A DNA stretch of 10,015 nucleotides from CAKSIW01 sp045576435 (GTDB lineage Bacteria; Bacillota; Clostridia; Monoglobales; Monoglobaceae). Both the position numbers and the translations under genes were made by a program. Position 1 is the stretch's first letter. Each line of letters opens with the position of its first letter. The DNA lies in assembly GCA_045576435.1 (NCBI GenBank), contig JAZNGL010000141.1:1-10015 (forward strand), read 5' to 3'. Of this stretch, positions 1 to 7,820 are shown piece by piece. Under the pieces are notes generated by a model. The model saw only the letters and a program-made list of their open reading frames with translations. It was not told the origin of the DNA and made no database searches.

Positions 1-7
1 GGAACTG

Positions 8-41
8 AAAAAAGACTTAACCGAAAGGTTAGGTCTTTTTT
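8..41 (+). terminator. Rho-independent terminator of a gene left of the window
   Basis: A 15-bp stem (arms 8-22 and 27-41) closes on a GAAA tetraloop and ends in a run of T. Position 17 pairs with 32 as U-G in the plus transcript but would be an A-C mismatch in the minus transcript, so the plus direction fits best. The A-run in the left arm could still allow some termination in the other direction. No gene lies upstream inside the window, so it most likely ends an operon that lies to the left. Confidence 0.8.
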
Positions 42-71
42 GTATCTTCAACGCTTCGTCGCATGATGGAT

Positions 72-155
72 AAAACTCTTGCGAGTTTTTGTCTGATACC
101 AAAATGCTTTCGCATTTTGCAAACTTTCGCTAAAAACAATTTGCTGAATTGTTTT
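72..155 (-). other. Cluster of three short hairpins, possible structured RNA or repeat element
   Basis: Three perfect inverted repeats follow each other: arms 72-78/83-89, 100-107/112-119 and 133-141/147-155. Read on the minus strand the first two have GNRA tetraloops (GCAA and GAAA) closed by C-G; on the plus strand the loops would be TTGC and TTTC. The third has a five-base loop. A minus-strand transcript would run through all three and then meet the hairpin at 8-41. A weak minus-strand promoter may lie upstream (TTTAAT complementary to 234-239, with TTGATG 16 bp further up). No coding frame fits. It could be a small RNA, a mobile palindromic repeat or a decayed terminator array, and the sequence alone does not decide. 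Confidence 0.35.
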
Positions 156-377
156 CTTAATTCTTCAGGTGGTAAAGCATACAAATAATTTTGATAACTT
201 TTTACTCATAATTGAACCCTTCAAATTCATTTTATTAAATATAGATTTATTTGTCCATCAATTAATTATCAACAATATTTTCAGGTAAAAATGCATAAAA
301 AGTGGTTTTTATTGAGTGTTCAAGGGAGATGTAAGGATATCCACGATACTAGAATATATAATTATGCAATTTGATGC
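156..377. other. Gene-free AT-rich stretch
   Basis: Very A/T-rich sequence with no open frame longer than about 27 codons, no convincing ribosome binding site and no RNA gene that I recognise. Together with the hairpins to its left it separates an unseen upstream gene from the next promoter. Apart from the weak minus-strand promoter candidate near 234-239 I see nothing to annotate. Confidence 0.5.
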
Positions 378-406
378 TTGACTAAAAAATGTATATATGC
401 TACAAT
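378..406 (+). promoter_or_regulatory. Extended -10 promoter of the glycoside-hydrolase-like gene
   Basis: TTGACT (378-383) and TACAAT (401-406) are separated by exactly 17 bp. TGC directly before the -10 box gives an extended -10 element. Each box differs from consensus at one position. Transcription should start near 413, leaving a leader of about 33 nt. An AGGAG site at 434-438 lies 7 nt before the ATG. Confidence 0.75.
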
Positions 407-445
407 TGTGAATAACGGCAAAATAAACCAAAAAGGAGCTTAACT

Positions 446-2314
446 ATGAACAACAAAAAGGATGTAGATGTAATAATTCATGGACTACGCGTTGGTGAAT
501 ATGGCAATCTGGTTAATTGGGAAGATGCCATACCAAGAATCAATGAGAAGATAATTTCACAGGGGATGAACTATGTAAATTTTCAGTTGACAGGTATTGA
601 TATGTCAAAAGAAATTCCACAGCATTATTTTTTAGAGTGGGCCGAATATTTGGCGAAAAATAAAATATATTTTTCATTTGGTGGCGGTGGAGACAGACAG
701 CATGCTGGTTTCACACATGAAACAGCAAAAAAAATGAAAGAAATTGCAGGGGAATATTTCCTTGCATATATATTAGGAGAAGAAGGTTCTGTTCTTTCAT
801 GTAAAGCTTCAGGCTACTGGTGTCCTTTTGATAAAAAGTGGGAAAACTTGCAGGATGCGAAAGATTATTTTGTTAACACAATCACAGAACATGCCGAGGG
901 TAACAGTATGGGTTGTGGAGTTGGAACAACAGTTACAGAGTCAACCTCTATGACAAGCTATGAGTGTGAGGCAGGTGTAACATACCCAACAATTGAGACT
1001 TGGGTAGGTGATGTTGAAATAGGTGCGGCTTTCACGAGAGGTGCAGCAAGAGCATATAATTGTCCTATGTGGGCAACTTATTTGCCACATAATTGGTATG
1101 CAGGACTTTATAATGCAGACACGTTAAAGGTTAAGCGCTTTAGAATGGGATATGATTATTTCTATTTGGCAGGTGCAAGTGTATTCCAACTTGAAAGTGC
1201 CGATGAGAAAATAAACACACATGGCGATGATTGGGGTTATGATAACCCATATTCAGAATACTATAGAAGAAGTCTCTCGGATTTTGCAAAGTTTACAAAG
1301 AATGATGGCCGTCCGGTTGGAGGACCAAAGGTTAAGGTTGCATTTGTCCGTGGAAACCTTGATGGATATAGTTTCAGACATAGCGGTGGCTCGCTCTGGC
1401 GTGGACACAAGCAGAAGGAATATGGTTATAGCGCTCCTGAATATACATGGAGGATACTCGACACAATCAAAACCAAGAGAAATTGGGCTGACATACATAA
1501 TGTTGGTGAGGTTGACCTTTCGGGTGCTCCGGCATATGGTAACTATGATGTTATCCCTGCAACAGTTGGTGCAGACATATTCTGTAAATATGACTACTTG
1601 ATCTTTGTTGGCTGGAATACAATGACAGATGAAATATATGATAACCTCAAGAAATTTGTTGAGCAGGGTGGTCGTTTGTTAATGACTGCTGCACATCTTA
1701 ACACAAACAATGACCGCAGTGATAAGATTGAGCTTATTAAGGATGGTAAGGTAAGCGATTTGTTTGGATGTAATCTTGATGCAAAGAATATGTTCTGCAC
1801 AGAGGACGGAAACAAGTTTATGTCTAGTATTGTTCCTGAGTTTTTATATCCAAGATCAAGAGTTGAGTTTTCGGATCCATACTTTGCTGATGGTTATATT
1901 AACTATGCGAAAGCTGAGCTTACAACAGGTGTTCCAACTGCACGTCTTGCAAATCGTTTCAGAGAAGAGGATGTTGACAGCTTGCCTGCATCTTTGGTTG
2001 AAAATAAGTGTGGTGAAGGTTACGCTATGCTTATGACAACTCTTGAATATCCATCGGGTGCAGGTTTCCAGATGTATCAGACATTAGTTCGCGAAATAAT
2101 CACAGCAAGCCATAGATTAGCAGATATCAAAGTATATGGTGCTGATAGCTTGAAATTTGCGGTTTATGAGGGCGACAAGGTTTATCTCTTTAATAGCGAT
2201 TTCGACAACAAAATCTTTGCAACAATTGATTATGGCACACATAAAGTTGAGCATGTTCTCAATCCTGGTGAGCTTAAGGCAGTTGAAAAAGAAGAATTTG
2301 AAGTTTTGTATTAA
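446..2314 (+). CDS. Putative cytoplasmic glycoside hydrolase (clan-A-like, unassigned family)
   Basis: A 622-residue protein with no signal peptide or membrane segment. The order of parts looks like a GH42-type glycosidase. Residues 1 to about 290 resemble a barrel with acidic residues at likely strand ends (E112/E113, E165, E250 in FQLES). Residues about 305-450 look like a GATase-like Rossmann domain (KVKVAFVRG, DYLIFVGWNTMTDE, FVEQGGRLLMTAAH). The last 70 or so residues form a probable beta-sandwich (KFAVYEGDKVYLFNSDFDN). The role would be hydrolysis of an imported oligosaccharide or glycoside, but the substrate is unknown and I cannot assign catalytic residues with certainty. The ATG is fixed by AGGAG 7 nt upstream. 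The gene is monocistronic, with its own promoter and a terminator-like hairpin, and no transporter or sugar gene sits beside it. The family assignment is inferred from overall layout, not from a clear signature. Confidence 0.6.
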   Translation: MNNKKDVDVIIHGLRVGEYGNLVNWEDAIPRINEKIISQGMNYVNFQLTGIDMSKEIPQHYFLEWAEYLAKNKIYFSFGGGGDRQHAGFTHETAKKMKEIAGEYFLAYILGEEGSVLSCKASGYWCPFDKKWENLQDAKDYFVNTITEHAEGNSMGCGVGTTVTESTSMTSYECEAGVTYPTIETWVGDVEIGAAFTRGAARAYNCPMWATYLPHNWYAGLYNADTLKVKRFRMGYDYFYLAGASVFQLESADEKINTHGDDWGYDNPYSEYYRRSLSDFAKFTKNDGRPVGGPKVKVAFVRGNLDGYSFRHSGGSLWRGHKQKEYGYSAPEYTWRILDTIKTKRNWADIHNVGEVDLSGAPAYGNYDVIPATVGADIFCKYDYLIFVGWNTMTDEIYDNLKKFVEQGGRLLMTAAHLNTNNDRSDKIELIKDGKVSDLFGCNLDAKNMFCTEDGNKFMSSIVPEFLYPRSRVEFSDPYFADGYINYAKAELTTGVPTARLANRFREEDVDSLPASLVENKCGEGYAMLMTTLEYPSGAGFQMYQTLVREIITASHRLADIKVYGADSLKFAVYEGDKVYLFNSDFDNKIFATIDYGTHKVEHVLNPGELKAVEKEEFEVLY

Positions 2315-2343
2315 CCATATTTGAGTTTTTGAATATAATATAA

Positions 2344-2396
2344 ATAACAGAACCCGACATTTTCCTTTAAGTTTTGGGAATGTGTCGGGTTGTTAT
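2344..2396 (+). terminator. Terminator-like hairpin after the glycoside-hydrolase-like gene
   Basis: A strong 9-bp stem (2351-2359 with 2383-2391, AACCCGACA/TGTCGGGTT) is extended inward by TTCC/GGAA after one mismatch. It is extended outward by four to five A/T-rich pairs after a two-base bulge. The following sequence is U-rich but interrupted (TTATATTATTTAT) rather than a clean T-run, so termination is likely but may be leaky. Confidence 0.65.
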
Positions 2397-2423
2397 ATTA
2401 TTTATAAAAATATCAGAAATGGT

Positions 2424-2452
2424 TTGACAAGGAACTATTGTTATTATATAAT
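2424..2452 (+). promoter_or_regulatory. Perfect consensus sigma-A promoter of the cysK-ddh-mutS2 operon
   Basis: TTGACA (2424-2429), 17 bp, TATAAT (2447-2452): both boxes and the spacing match consensus exactly. The start would be near 2459, giving a leader of about 56 nt. No T-box, S-box or other riboswitch is recognisable in that leader, and it has no hairpin worth reporting. This points to strong, probably constitutive expression. Confidence 0.85.
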
Positions 2453-2514
2453 TAGAATAGTTTAAAATGGCAAGTGCTCGATATTTGATTTAAAAGAAAG
2501 AATGTGATGCTTTT

Positions 2515-3447
2515 ATGTTATGCAACAATATTTTAGATGCAATAGGAAACACGCCGTTAGTGAAACTCAATAGAATGACGAGTGAAAATGATGCTGAAAT
2601 TTTAGTTAAATTTGAGGGTGTGAATATTGGTGGTTCAATTAAAACCCGAACAGCATATAATATGATTCTTGAAGCAGAAAAACAAGGGCTTCTTCACGAA
2701 AATAGCATTATTGTTGAACCAACTAGCGGTAACCAAGGAATAGGTCTTGCGTTAGTTTGTGCGGTTAAAGGTTATGCTGCAAAAATCATTATGCCTGATT
2801 CTGTTAGTGTTGAAAGACGAAAGATTGTCCAACACTATGGTGCAGAGGTTATTCTTGTCCATGACGACGGAGATATTGGCAAATGTATTAAGGAATGCAC
2901 TGCTCTAGCGTTAAAAATGGCAAAAGAGGATAAAAATGTATATGTGCCTCAACAATTTGAAAATGAGGCAAACACGATGGCGCATGTGTTACATACGGCT
3001 GAAGAAATAATAGAGCAAGCAAACCGCCCAATACATGGATTTTGTGTGGGTATTGGCACAGGCGGAACTATTACGGGTATTGGTGAATGTTTAAAAAAGC
3101 TCAACCCTGATATTGAAATCTGGGCAGTTGAGCCTGAAAATGCTGCGATTCTTGCGGGCGGAAATATTGGAACGCATTTGCAGATGGGAATTGGAGACGG
3201 AATTATTCCGCCGATTTTGAATTGTGGTATATATAGCGACATCTGTATTATTACAGATGATGAGGCGATTGAAACATCTAAAAAGCTTGCAAGATGTGAG
3301 GGATTGATGTGCGGAATTTCAGGTGGTACGAATGTTGCTGCTGCAATAAAACTCGCAAAGAAACTTGGCAAGGGAAAGACGGTTGTTACGGTTCTTCCGG
3401 ATACGGCAGAGAGATATTTTTCAACGCCTTTGTTTGAAAATGAATGA
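2515..3447 (+). CDS. cysK: CysK-family PLP-dependent enzyme (putative cysteine synthase)
   Basis: A 310-residue fold-type II PLP enzyme, the usual length for O-acetylserine sulfhydrylase. Seen here: ILDAIGNTPLVKLNR at 6-20; the PLP lysine K43 in NIGGSIKTR; TSGNQG at 70-75, which binds substrate carboxylate; the phosphate loop GTGGT at 181-185; S269 near the pyridine nitrogen; and PDTAERYFST near the end. Canonical CysK would make cysteine from O-acetylserine and sulfide. Several positions depart from the usual motifs (SVKDR is SIKTR, SGNTG is SGNQG, GISSGA is GISGGT), so a related beta-replacement reaction is possible. ATG 2515 is preferred because the frame upstream is closed by a stop at 2491. 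Its ribosome site (GAAAG) is weak despite the strong promoter. The gene is first of three co-directional genes, 32 bp before ddh. Confidence 0.75.
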   Translation: MLCNNILDAIGNTPLVKLNRMTSENDAEILVKFEGVNIGGSIKTRTAYNMILEAEKQGLLHENSIIVEPTSGNQGIGLALVCAVKGYAAKIIMPDSVSVERRKIVQHYGAEVILVHDDGDIGKCIKECTALALKMAKEDKNVYVPQQFENEANTMAHVLHTAEEIIEQANRPIHGFCVGIGTGGTITGIGECLKKLNPDIEIWAVEPENAAILAGGNIGTHLQMGIGDGIIPPILNCGIYSDICIITDDEAIETSKKLARCEGLMCGISGGTNVAAAIKLAKKLGKGKTVVTVLPDTAERYFSTPLFENE

Positions 3448-3479
3448 TATAAATTGCAACTAATGAAAGGAAAATTCAA

Positions 3480-4466
3480 ATGAAAATAAAAATAGGAATA
3501 CTTGGATATGGAAATTTAGGAAGAGGAATTGAAGCCGCAATCAGACAGAATGATGATATGGAGTTAAAGGCGGTTTTTACTCGCCGTGATCCCAAAACTG
3601 TTAAGATTAATACAATTGGGGTTGATGTTTTAGGTGTGGAATCGCTTTTAGAGATGAAGAATGAGATTGATGTCCTCATCTTATGTGGCGGGAGTGCAAC
3701 GGATTTACCAATTCAGACGCCTGAATATGCAAATTATTTTAATGTTGTTGATAGCTTTGATACGCATGCTAAAATTCCAGAACATTTTGAAAATGTTGAT
3801 AGGGTTGCAAAAAAATCAGGAAAAATCGGTATTATATCGGTTGGTTGGGATCCAGGAATGTTTTCGCTTAATCGCATTTATGCAAGTGCAATTCTTCCTG
3901 ATGGGGAGGATTATACCTTTTGGGGCAAAGGTGTGAGCCAGGGTCATTCTGATGCAATCAGGCGGATAGATGGAGTTAAGGATGCAAAACAATATACGGT
4001 TCCCGTTGATGAGTCACTGAAATTGGTTAGAATGGGTGAATGTCCTAAGCTTTCAACAAGAGAAAAACACACAAGAGTTTGTTATGTTGTGGCGGAGGAA
4101 GGTGCCGATAAATCCCGCATTGAAAACGAAATAAAAACCATGCCGCACTATTTTGCGGATTATGACACAACGGTGAATTTTATTACAGAAGAGGAGTTAA
4201 AACGCGAACATAGCGGAATACCTCATGGTGGATTTGTAATAAGGAGTGGGAAAACGGGATTTGAGGGTGAGCATCAGCATTTGATTGAATATAGCTTAAA
4301 GCTTGATTCAAATCCTGAGTTTACAGCATCAGTTATTGTTTCATATGCGCGTGCGGCGTATAGAATGAACAAAGAAGGACAGATGGGATGCAAAACGGTG
4401 CTTGATGTTCCACCGTCATATATCTGCAGGGAAAGTGGAGCAGAGCTCAGGGAAAAAATGCTTTAA
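3480..4466 (+). CDS. ddh: meso-Diaminopimelate dehydrogenase
   Basis: 328 residues, close to the roughly 320-330 of known Ddh. The enzyme reductively aminates L-tetrahydrodipicolinate to meso-diaminopimelate with NADPH and ammonia. This one-step branch of the lysine pathway supplies DAP for peptidoglycan, in the cytoplasm. Seen here: the Rossmann dinucleotide loop GYGNLGRG at 9-16, TRRDP at 34-38 (likely NADP phosphate contact), the VVDSFDTH segment at 89-96, GWDPGMFS at 122-129 and the family hallmark GVSQGHSDAIRR at 151-162. The substrate-contact region downstream and a C-terminal segment (ASVIVSYARAA) also look intact. An AAAGGA site lies 8 nt before the ATG. It sits between the CysK-like gene and mutS2, with only 24 bp to the latter, so it should be co-transcribed with both. 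Confidence 0.93.
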   Translation: MKIKIGILGYGNLGRGIEAAIRQNDDMELKAVFTRRDPKTVKINTIGVDVLGVESLLEMKNEIDVLILCGGSATDLPIQTPEYANYFNVVDSFDTHAKIPEHFENVDRVAKKSGKIGIISVGWDPGMFSLNRIYASAILPDGEDYTFWGKGVSQGHSDAIRRIDGVKDAKQYTVPVDESLKLVRMGECPKLSTREKHTRVCYVVAEEGADKSRIENEIKTMPHYFADYDTTVNFITEEELKREHSGIPHGGFVIRSGKTGFEGEHQHLIEYSLKLDSNPEFTASVIVSYARAAYRMNKEGQMGCKTVLDVPPSYICRESGAELREKML

Positions 4467-4490
4467 TATTTTGTTTTTAGGTAGGATTAT

Positions 4491-6854
4491 ATGGAAGAAA
4501 AAACATTACGGACACTTGAATTTAATAAAATAACCCAAAAGCTTGCAGAACATGCTGTGAATGACGAGGCAAAGCTCAGAGCGGAATGTTTAAAACCAGA
4601 AATAACGCTCAAAAAAATTGAAAAAATGCTTGCGGAAACAGATGCAGCGTCGGTTATTATTCTTAAATACTCTGCACCACCAATCTCAATGATTAGTGGA
4701 GTTTCAGAACTTGTGCAAAGGGTGAATGTGGGTGGAATTCTATCTGCTGCTGAACTTTTGAATGTTGCAGCAATTCTTAAATGTGCAGATAAATTAAGAA
4801 AGTATTATGATGGCCATGAGGGTGTTTTAGATGATTTCTTCAGTTGTTTTGTGGCTAATCGTCAGGTTGAGGAGAGAATAAGCACATCAATAATTTCTGA
4901 AACAGAAATTGCAGATGGAGCAAGCACAGAACTTTATAATATAAGAAAAAAAATTCATCGTGCAGGTGAAAAAATCAAGGATACCCTAAATAATATGATT
5001 CACTCACCTCATTATCGAAAGTTCCTTCAGGATCCTATTATAACTATGCGCAATGATCGCTATGTTGTGCCTGTTAAAGCAGAATGTCGAGGCGATGTTC
5101 AGGGTATTGTTCATGATATGTCGGCTTCTGGTGGAACGGTTTTTATTGAACCCGCGGGTGTTGTTGAATCAAATAACAATATACAGACATTAGCTGTTGC
5201 AGAAAAGCTTGAAATTGAGAAAATTCTTTCAGAGCTTACAGCTCTTGTTGCAGAGATTATTGATACAGTTAAATATAATTATGAGGGAATAATTGACCTT
5301 GACGTATGCTTTGCAAAGGCAAAGCTTGCACTTGAGATGCGTGCAGTTTGTCCTAAAATGAATGATAAAGGTCAAATTATGATTAAGAATGGAAGACATC
5401 CACTTCTTAACACTAAGACAGTTGTCCCTCAAAATATTACGATTGGCTATGATTTTGATAGTCTTATTATAACAGGACCAAACACAGGTGGAAAAACTGT
5501 TGTTCTTAAAACAATTGGATTGTTTTCACTTATGGCACAAGCGGGCTTACATGTGCCTGCAGATGATGGAACTGTTCTATCTGTTTTTGACGCGATTTTT
5601 GCTGATATTGGTGATGAGCAGAGCATTGAGCAAAGCTTAAGCACATTTTCTGCACATATGAAGAATATTGTGCATATTCTTGAAAAATTAACGCCTTCGT
5701 CGCTTGTTCTTTTTGATGAGCTGGGCGCGGGAACAGACCCAACAGAGGGTGCAGCACTTGCAAATGCAATACTTGAATATACAAAAAATTTGGGGGCAAA
5801 GACTGTTGCAACCACGCATTATAGCGAACTTAAGTTATATGCACTTTCAACAGAACGGGTTAAAAACGCGTCATGTGAATTTGATGTTGAAACCTTAAGC
5901 CCAACATATCGGCTTTTGATTGGAATACCGGGAAAGAGCAACGCGTTTGCAATATCGCAAAAGTTAGGATTATCAAATTTCATAATTAAAAATGCTCAGG
6001 AAATGCTCTCAAGTGAAAATGTAAAGTTTGAGGATGTTTTATCTGTTATTGAAGAAAACCGAATTAAAGGTGAGAGTGCAAGAGATGAGCAGGAGCAACT
6101 CAGAAATGAGGTTGCAACGCTAAAGGCAGAGCTTAAGGCAGAACGTGAAAAGTTAGAAAAGCAGAAAGAAAAAATTCTGAGTAATGCTGACAAAAGAGCA
6201 ACTGAAATTATTGAGAGCGCAAAAAAAGAAGCAGACGAAACATTGGACAAGCTTCGCAAACTCAAAAAAGAGCGCGATGAAAAAGAGGCAATTCGCGCTA
6301 TGGAGGAAGTGCGCAAGGAACTTAATTTAAAAATTAAAAAGACAAAAAAACCTGTTCAAACCAAGAAACACATACCAACTAAAACAAATATAAATGATTT
6401 AAAGCCCGGGTCATCTGTTTTGCTTGTTGATTTGAACGACAAAGGAACAGTTGTTTCGATTGACAAAAAAAATGGAACTGCAATTATTCAGATGGGGATA
6501 ATGAAAACAACATCAAAGCTTTCAAATCTTGTTATATTAGAGGATGAAACAAAGAAAAATCTGATGAGATTTGTTCCAAACAAGCATAACGAAGCGACAA
6601 TAAAGGCAATTAAAACAGAGATTGATTTACGTGGAATGCAGCTTGAAGAAGCGCTTATGGAGGTTGATATGTTTCTTGACCAGTCAATTATGGCAGGACT
6701 TCCATCTGTCACGCTGATACACGGCAAAGGAATGGGTATTTTGAGATCAGGTATCCATGATATGTTAAGACGACATCCGCATGTTAAGACTTTTCGCCAA
6801 GGAAAGTATGGCGAGGGCGAAAATGGCGTAACTATTGTTGAACTTAAAAACTAA
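4491..6854 (+). CDS. mutS2: MutS2 (Smr-domain MutS homologue, ribosome-collision factor)
   Basis: 787 residues, the normal size for MutS2, which lacks the mismatch-reading domains of MutS. Seen in order: a helical core and lever region (about 1-300), Walker A GPNTGGKT at 329-336, Walker B LVLFDE with D409/E410 followed by LGAGTDPTEG, and the ATTHYSELK switch around 443-451. A charged coiled coil runs from about 505 to 620, then a linker (KPGSSVLLVDLNDKGTVVS), then a C-terminal Smr domain from 711 with IDLRG and HGKGMG at 744-749. In Bacillus subtilis the protein (also called RqcU) binds collided ribosomes and splits them; other homologues were linked to suppression of recombination. All catalytic motifs look intact. 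ATG is supported by AGG sites 4-9 nt upstream, though the ribosome site is modest. It is last in its operon, and its stop codon lies within the terminator stem. Confidence 0.97.
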   Translation: MEEKTLRTLEFNKITQKLAEHAVNDEAKLRAECLKPEITLKKIEKMLAETDAASVIILKYSAPPISMISGVSELVQRVNVGGILSAAELLNVAAILKCADKLRKYYDGHEGVLDDFFSCFVANRQVEERISTSIISETEIADGASTELYNIRKKIHRAGEKIKDTLNNMIHSPHYRKFLQDPIITMRNDRYVVPVKAECRGDVQGIVHDMSASGGTVFIEPAGVVESNNNIQTLAVAEKLEIEKILSELTALVAEIIDTVKYNYEGIIDLDVCFAKAKLALEMRAVCPKMNDKGQIMIKNGRHPLLNTKTVVPQNITIGYDFDSLIITGPNTGGKTVVLKTIGLFSLMAQAGLHVPADDGTVLSVFDAIFADIGDEQSIEQSLSTFSAHMKNIVHILEKLTPSSLVLFDELGAGTDPTEGAALANAILEYTKNLGAKTVATTHYSELKLYALSTERVKNASCEFDVETLSPTYRLLIGIPGKSNAFAISQKLGLSNFIIKNAQEMLSSENVKFEDVLSVIEENRIKGESARDEQEQLRNEVATLKAELKAEREKLEKQKEKILSNADKRATEIIESAKKEADETLDKLRKLKKERDEKEAIRAMEEVRKELNLKIKKTKKPVQTKKHIPTKTNINDLKPGSSVLLVDLNDKGTVVSIDKKNGTAIIQMGIMKTTSKLSNLVILEDETKKNLMRFVPNKHNEATIKAIKTEIDLRGMQLEEALMEVDMFLDQSIMAGLPSVTLIHGKGMGILRSGIHDMLRRHPHVKTFRQGKYGEGENGVTIVELKN

Positions 6855-6888
6855 AATGAGGCGTAGCGTTTCGCTACACCTCATTTTT
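6853..6888. terminator. Shared bidirectional terminator of mutS2 and the AraC-type gene
   Basis: Arms 6853-6868 and 6872-6887 form a 16-bp stem closing on three bases, flanked by A-run and T-run. The only irregular pair (6862 with 6878) is C-A in the mutS2 transcript but G-U in the opposite transcript, so the hairpin is slightly more stable for the convergent gene. Most of the mutS2 stop (6852-6854) and the first base of the minus-strand stop (6887-6889) are part of the stem. Confidence 0.9.
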
Positions 6889-7759
6889 ATATATCTAAGT
6901 TTGCTTTAATAGTCTTAATATATTCTGATGGAGATTTTCCTTCGTGTTGTTTAAAAAATCTGCTGAAATAGTGTATTGATGTGAATCCTGAATTGACAGA
7001 TATTTGTGACAAATTAATGTCATTTTCACGCATCAATTTCTTTGCCTCTTTAATTCGAAGTTTATTTATTAAACTTATAACAGTTTCTCCATAGGCGTTT
7101 TTAAATTCTCGGCATAATGTTGTTTTGTTTGTGCCATATATGAAGCAAAGCTCATCAAGATTTATTCTTTGCCTGAAATTTGCAAGGATATATCTATGTA
7201 TTTCTTCAATTTTAGCGTTAGGAACACTTGTGTAACCAACAGAGGGTGATGCAGTTCTGCAACGTATCAACTCAATGAAAAGAGTTTCAAGTTTAAGTTG
7301 TATCATCTGGTCGGCGCCAAAAACATATTCCTTACGCTTTTTCATATCAGTTACATTCGGCACATCATACGGAGGAAGAAAAACACAACGACCTTCGCGA
7401 ATTATCTCGGTTAATAGCTTTCTGCATTCCGCAGTTAGTTCAATCGGATGCGTTGAAAAAGTATCAAGTTCAGGAGAATCACATTCAAAACCGATAATTA
7501 TGACATTTGGTGCAGTTTCCTCGGAACATACCAGTGAGTGTTCTTCGTTTGCTTTATGTATTATAAGATTATTGTTTCCAAGCTTTCCACAATAACCCTC
7601 GGAATTAACGTTTATAACACCACTGTCAACATAAACTAATTCGCGAAACGGATGCTTATCCCTGAAGGTATGATATTTTTTGGTAAATTCAAAATAATGT
7701 ATATTTGCAATTTTTTTAACAGAAAGAGCCCTTTTAAAATTTTTTAATTTAAAGTCCAT
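6887..7759 (-). CDS. AraC/XylS-family transcriptional regulator
   Basis: 290 residues with the usual two-part layout. An N-terminal cupin-like effector domain (about 15-165; HPFRELVYVDSGVINVNSEG at 36-55, then IIHKANEEHSL) is followed by a C-terminal double helix-turn-helix (about 185-285). The first reading unit is around LDELCFIYGTNKTTLCREF and the second around INLSQISVNSGFTSIHYFSRFF, followed by KSPSEYIK, the classic AraC signature end. Such proteins bind direct repeats near a promoter and activate when a small ligand binds the cupin. It is divergent from the M24/creatininase-like operon, and I infer that this operon is its target and that its substrate or product is the ligand. AAAAGGAG lies 8 nt before the ATG. 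A good promoter (TTGACC, 17 bp, TATTAT) drives it with a very short leader. Confidence 0.92.
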   Translation of the reverse strand: MDFKLKNFKRALSVKKIANIHYFEFTKKYHTFRDKHPFRELVYVDSGVINVNSEGYCGKLGNNNLIIHKANEEHSLVCSEETAPNVIIIGFECDSPELDTFSTHPIELTAECRKLLTEIIREGRCVFLPPYDVPNVTDMKKRKEYVFGADQMIQLKLETLFIELIRCRTASPSVGYTSVPNAKIEEIHRYILANFRQRINLDELCFIYGTNKTTLCREFKNAYGETVISLINKLRIKEAKKLMRENDINLSQISVNSGFTSIHYFSRFFKQHEGKSPSEYIKTIKANLDI

Positions 7760-7780
7760 AAAGACATCTCCTTTTATGAT

Positions 7781-7809
7781 ATAATAGCATAAAAATTTAT
7801 TTTGGTCAA
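7781..7809 (-). promoter_or_regulatory. Promoter of the AraC-type regulator gene
   Basis: On the minus strand TTGACC (7809-7804) and TATTAT (7786-7781) are 17 bp apart, with five of six matches in each box. The predicted start near 7774 leaves a leader of only about 15 nt, just enough to hold the AGGAG at 7772-7768. Confidence 0.7.
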
Positions 7810-7820
7810 TATTAAAATTA

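Noticed and set aside
72..155. Tandem hairpins considered as a CRISPR array or tRNA-like gene
   Set aside because: The repeats differ in sequence, there are no spacers of even length, and no cloverleaf or CCA end can be drawn.
291..374. A 27-codon open frame beginning ATG CAT AAA in the gene-free left region
   Set aside because: No good ribosome binding site, no recognisable protein and no promoter; length is expected by chance in such sequence.
2467..2493. An eight-codon ATG frame in the leader of the CysK-like gene, a possible leader peptide
   Set aside because: No ribosome site before it, no run of regulatory codons and no alternative hairpins around it.
5447..5815. Long antisense open frames inside mutS2, and similar ones in the CysK-like and creatininase-like genes
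   Set aside because: They lie opposite genes with full conserved motifs, have no ribosome sites and show no domain features of their own.
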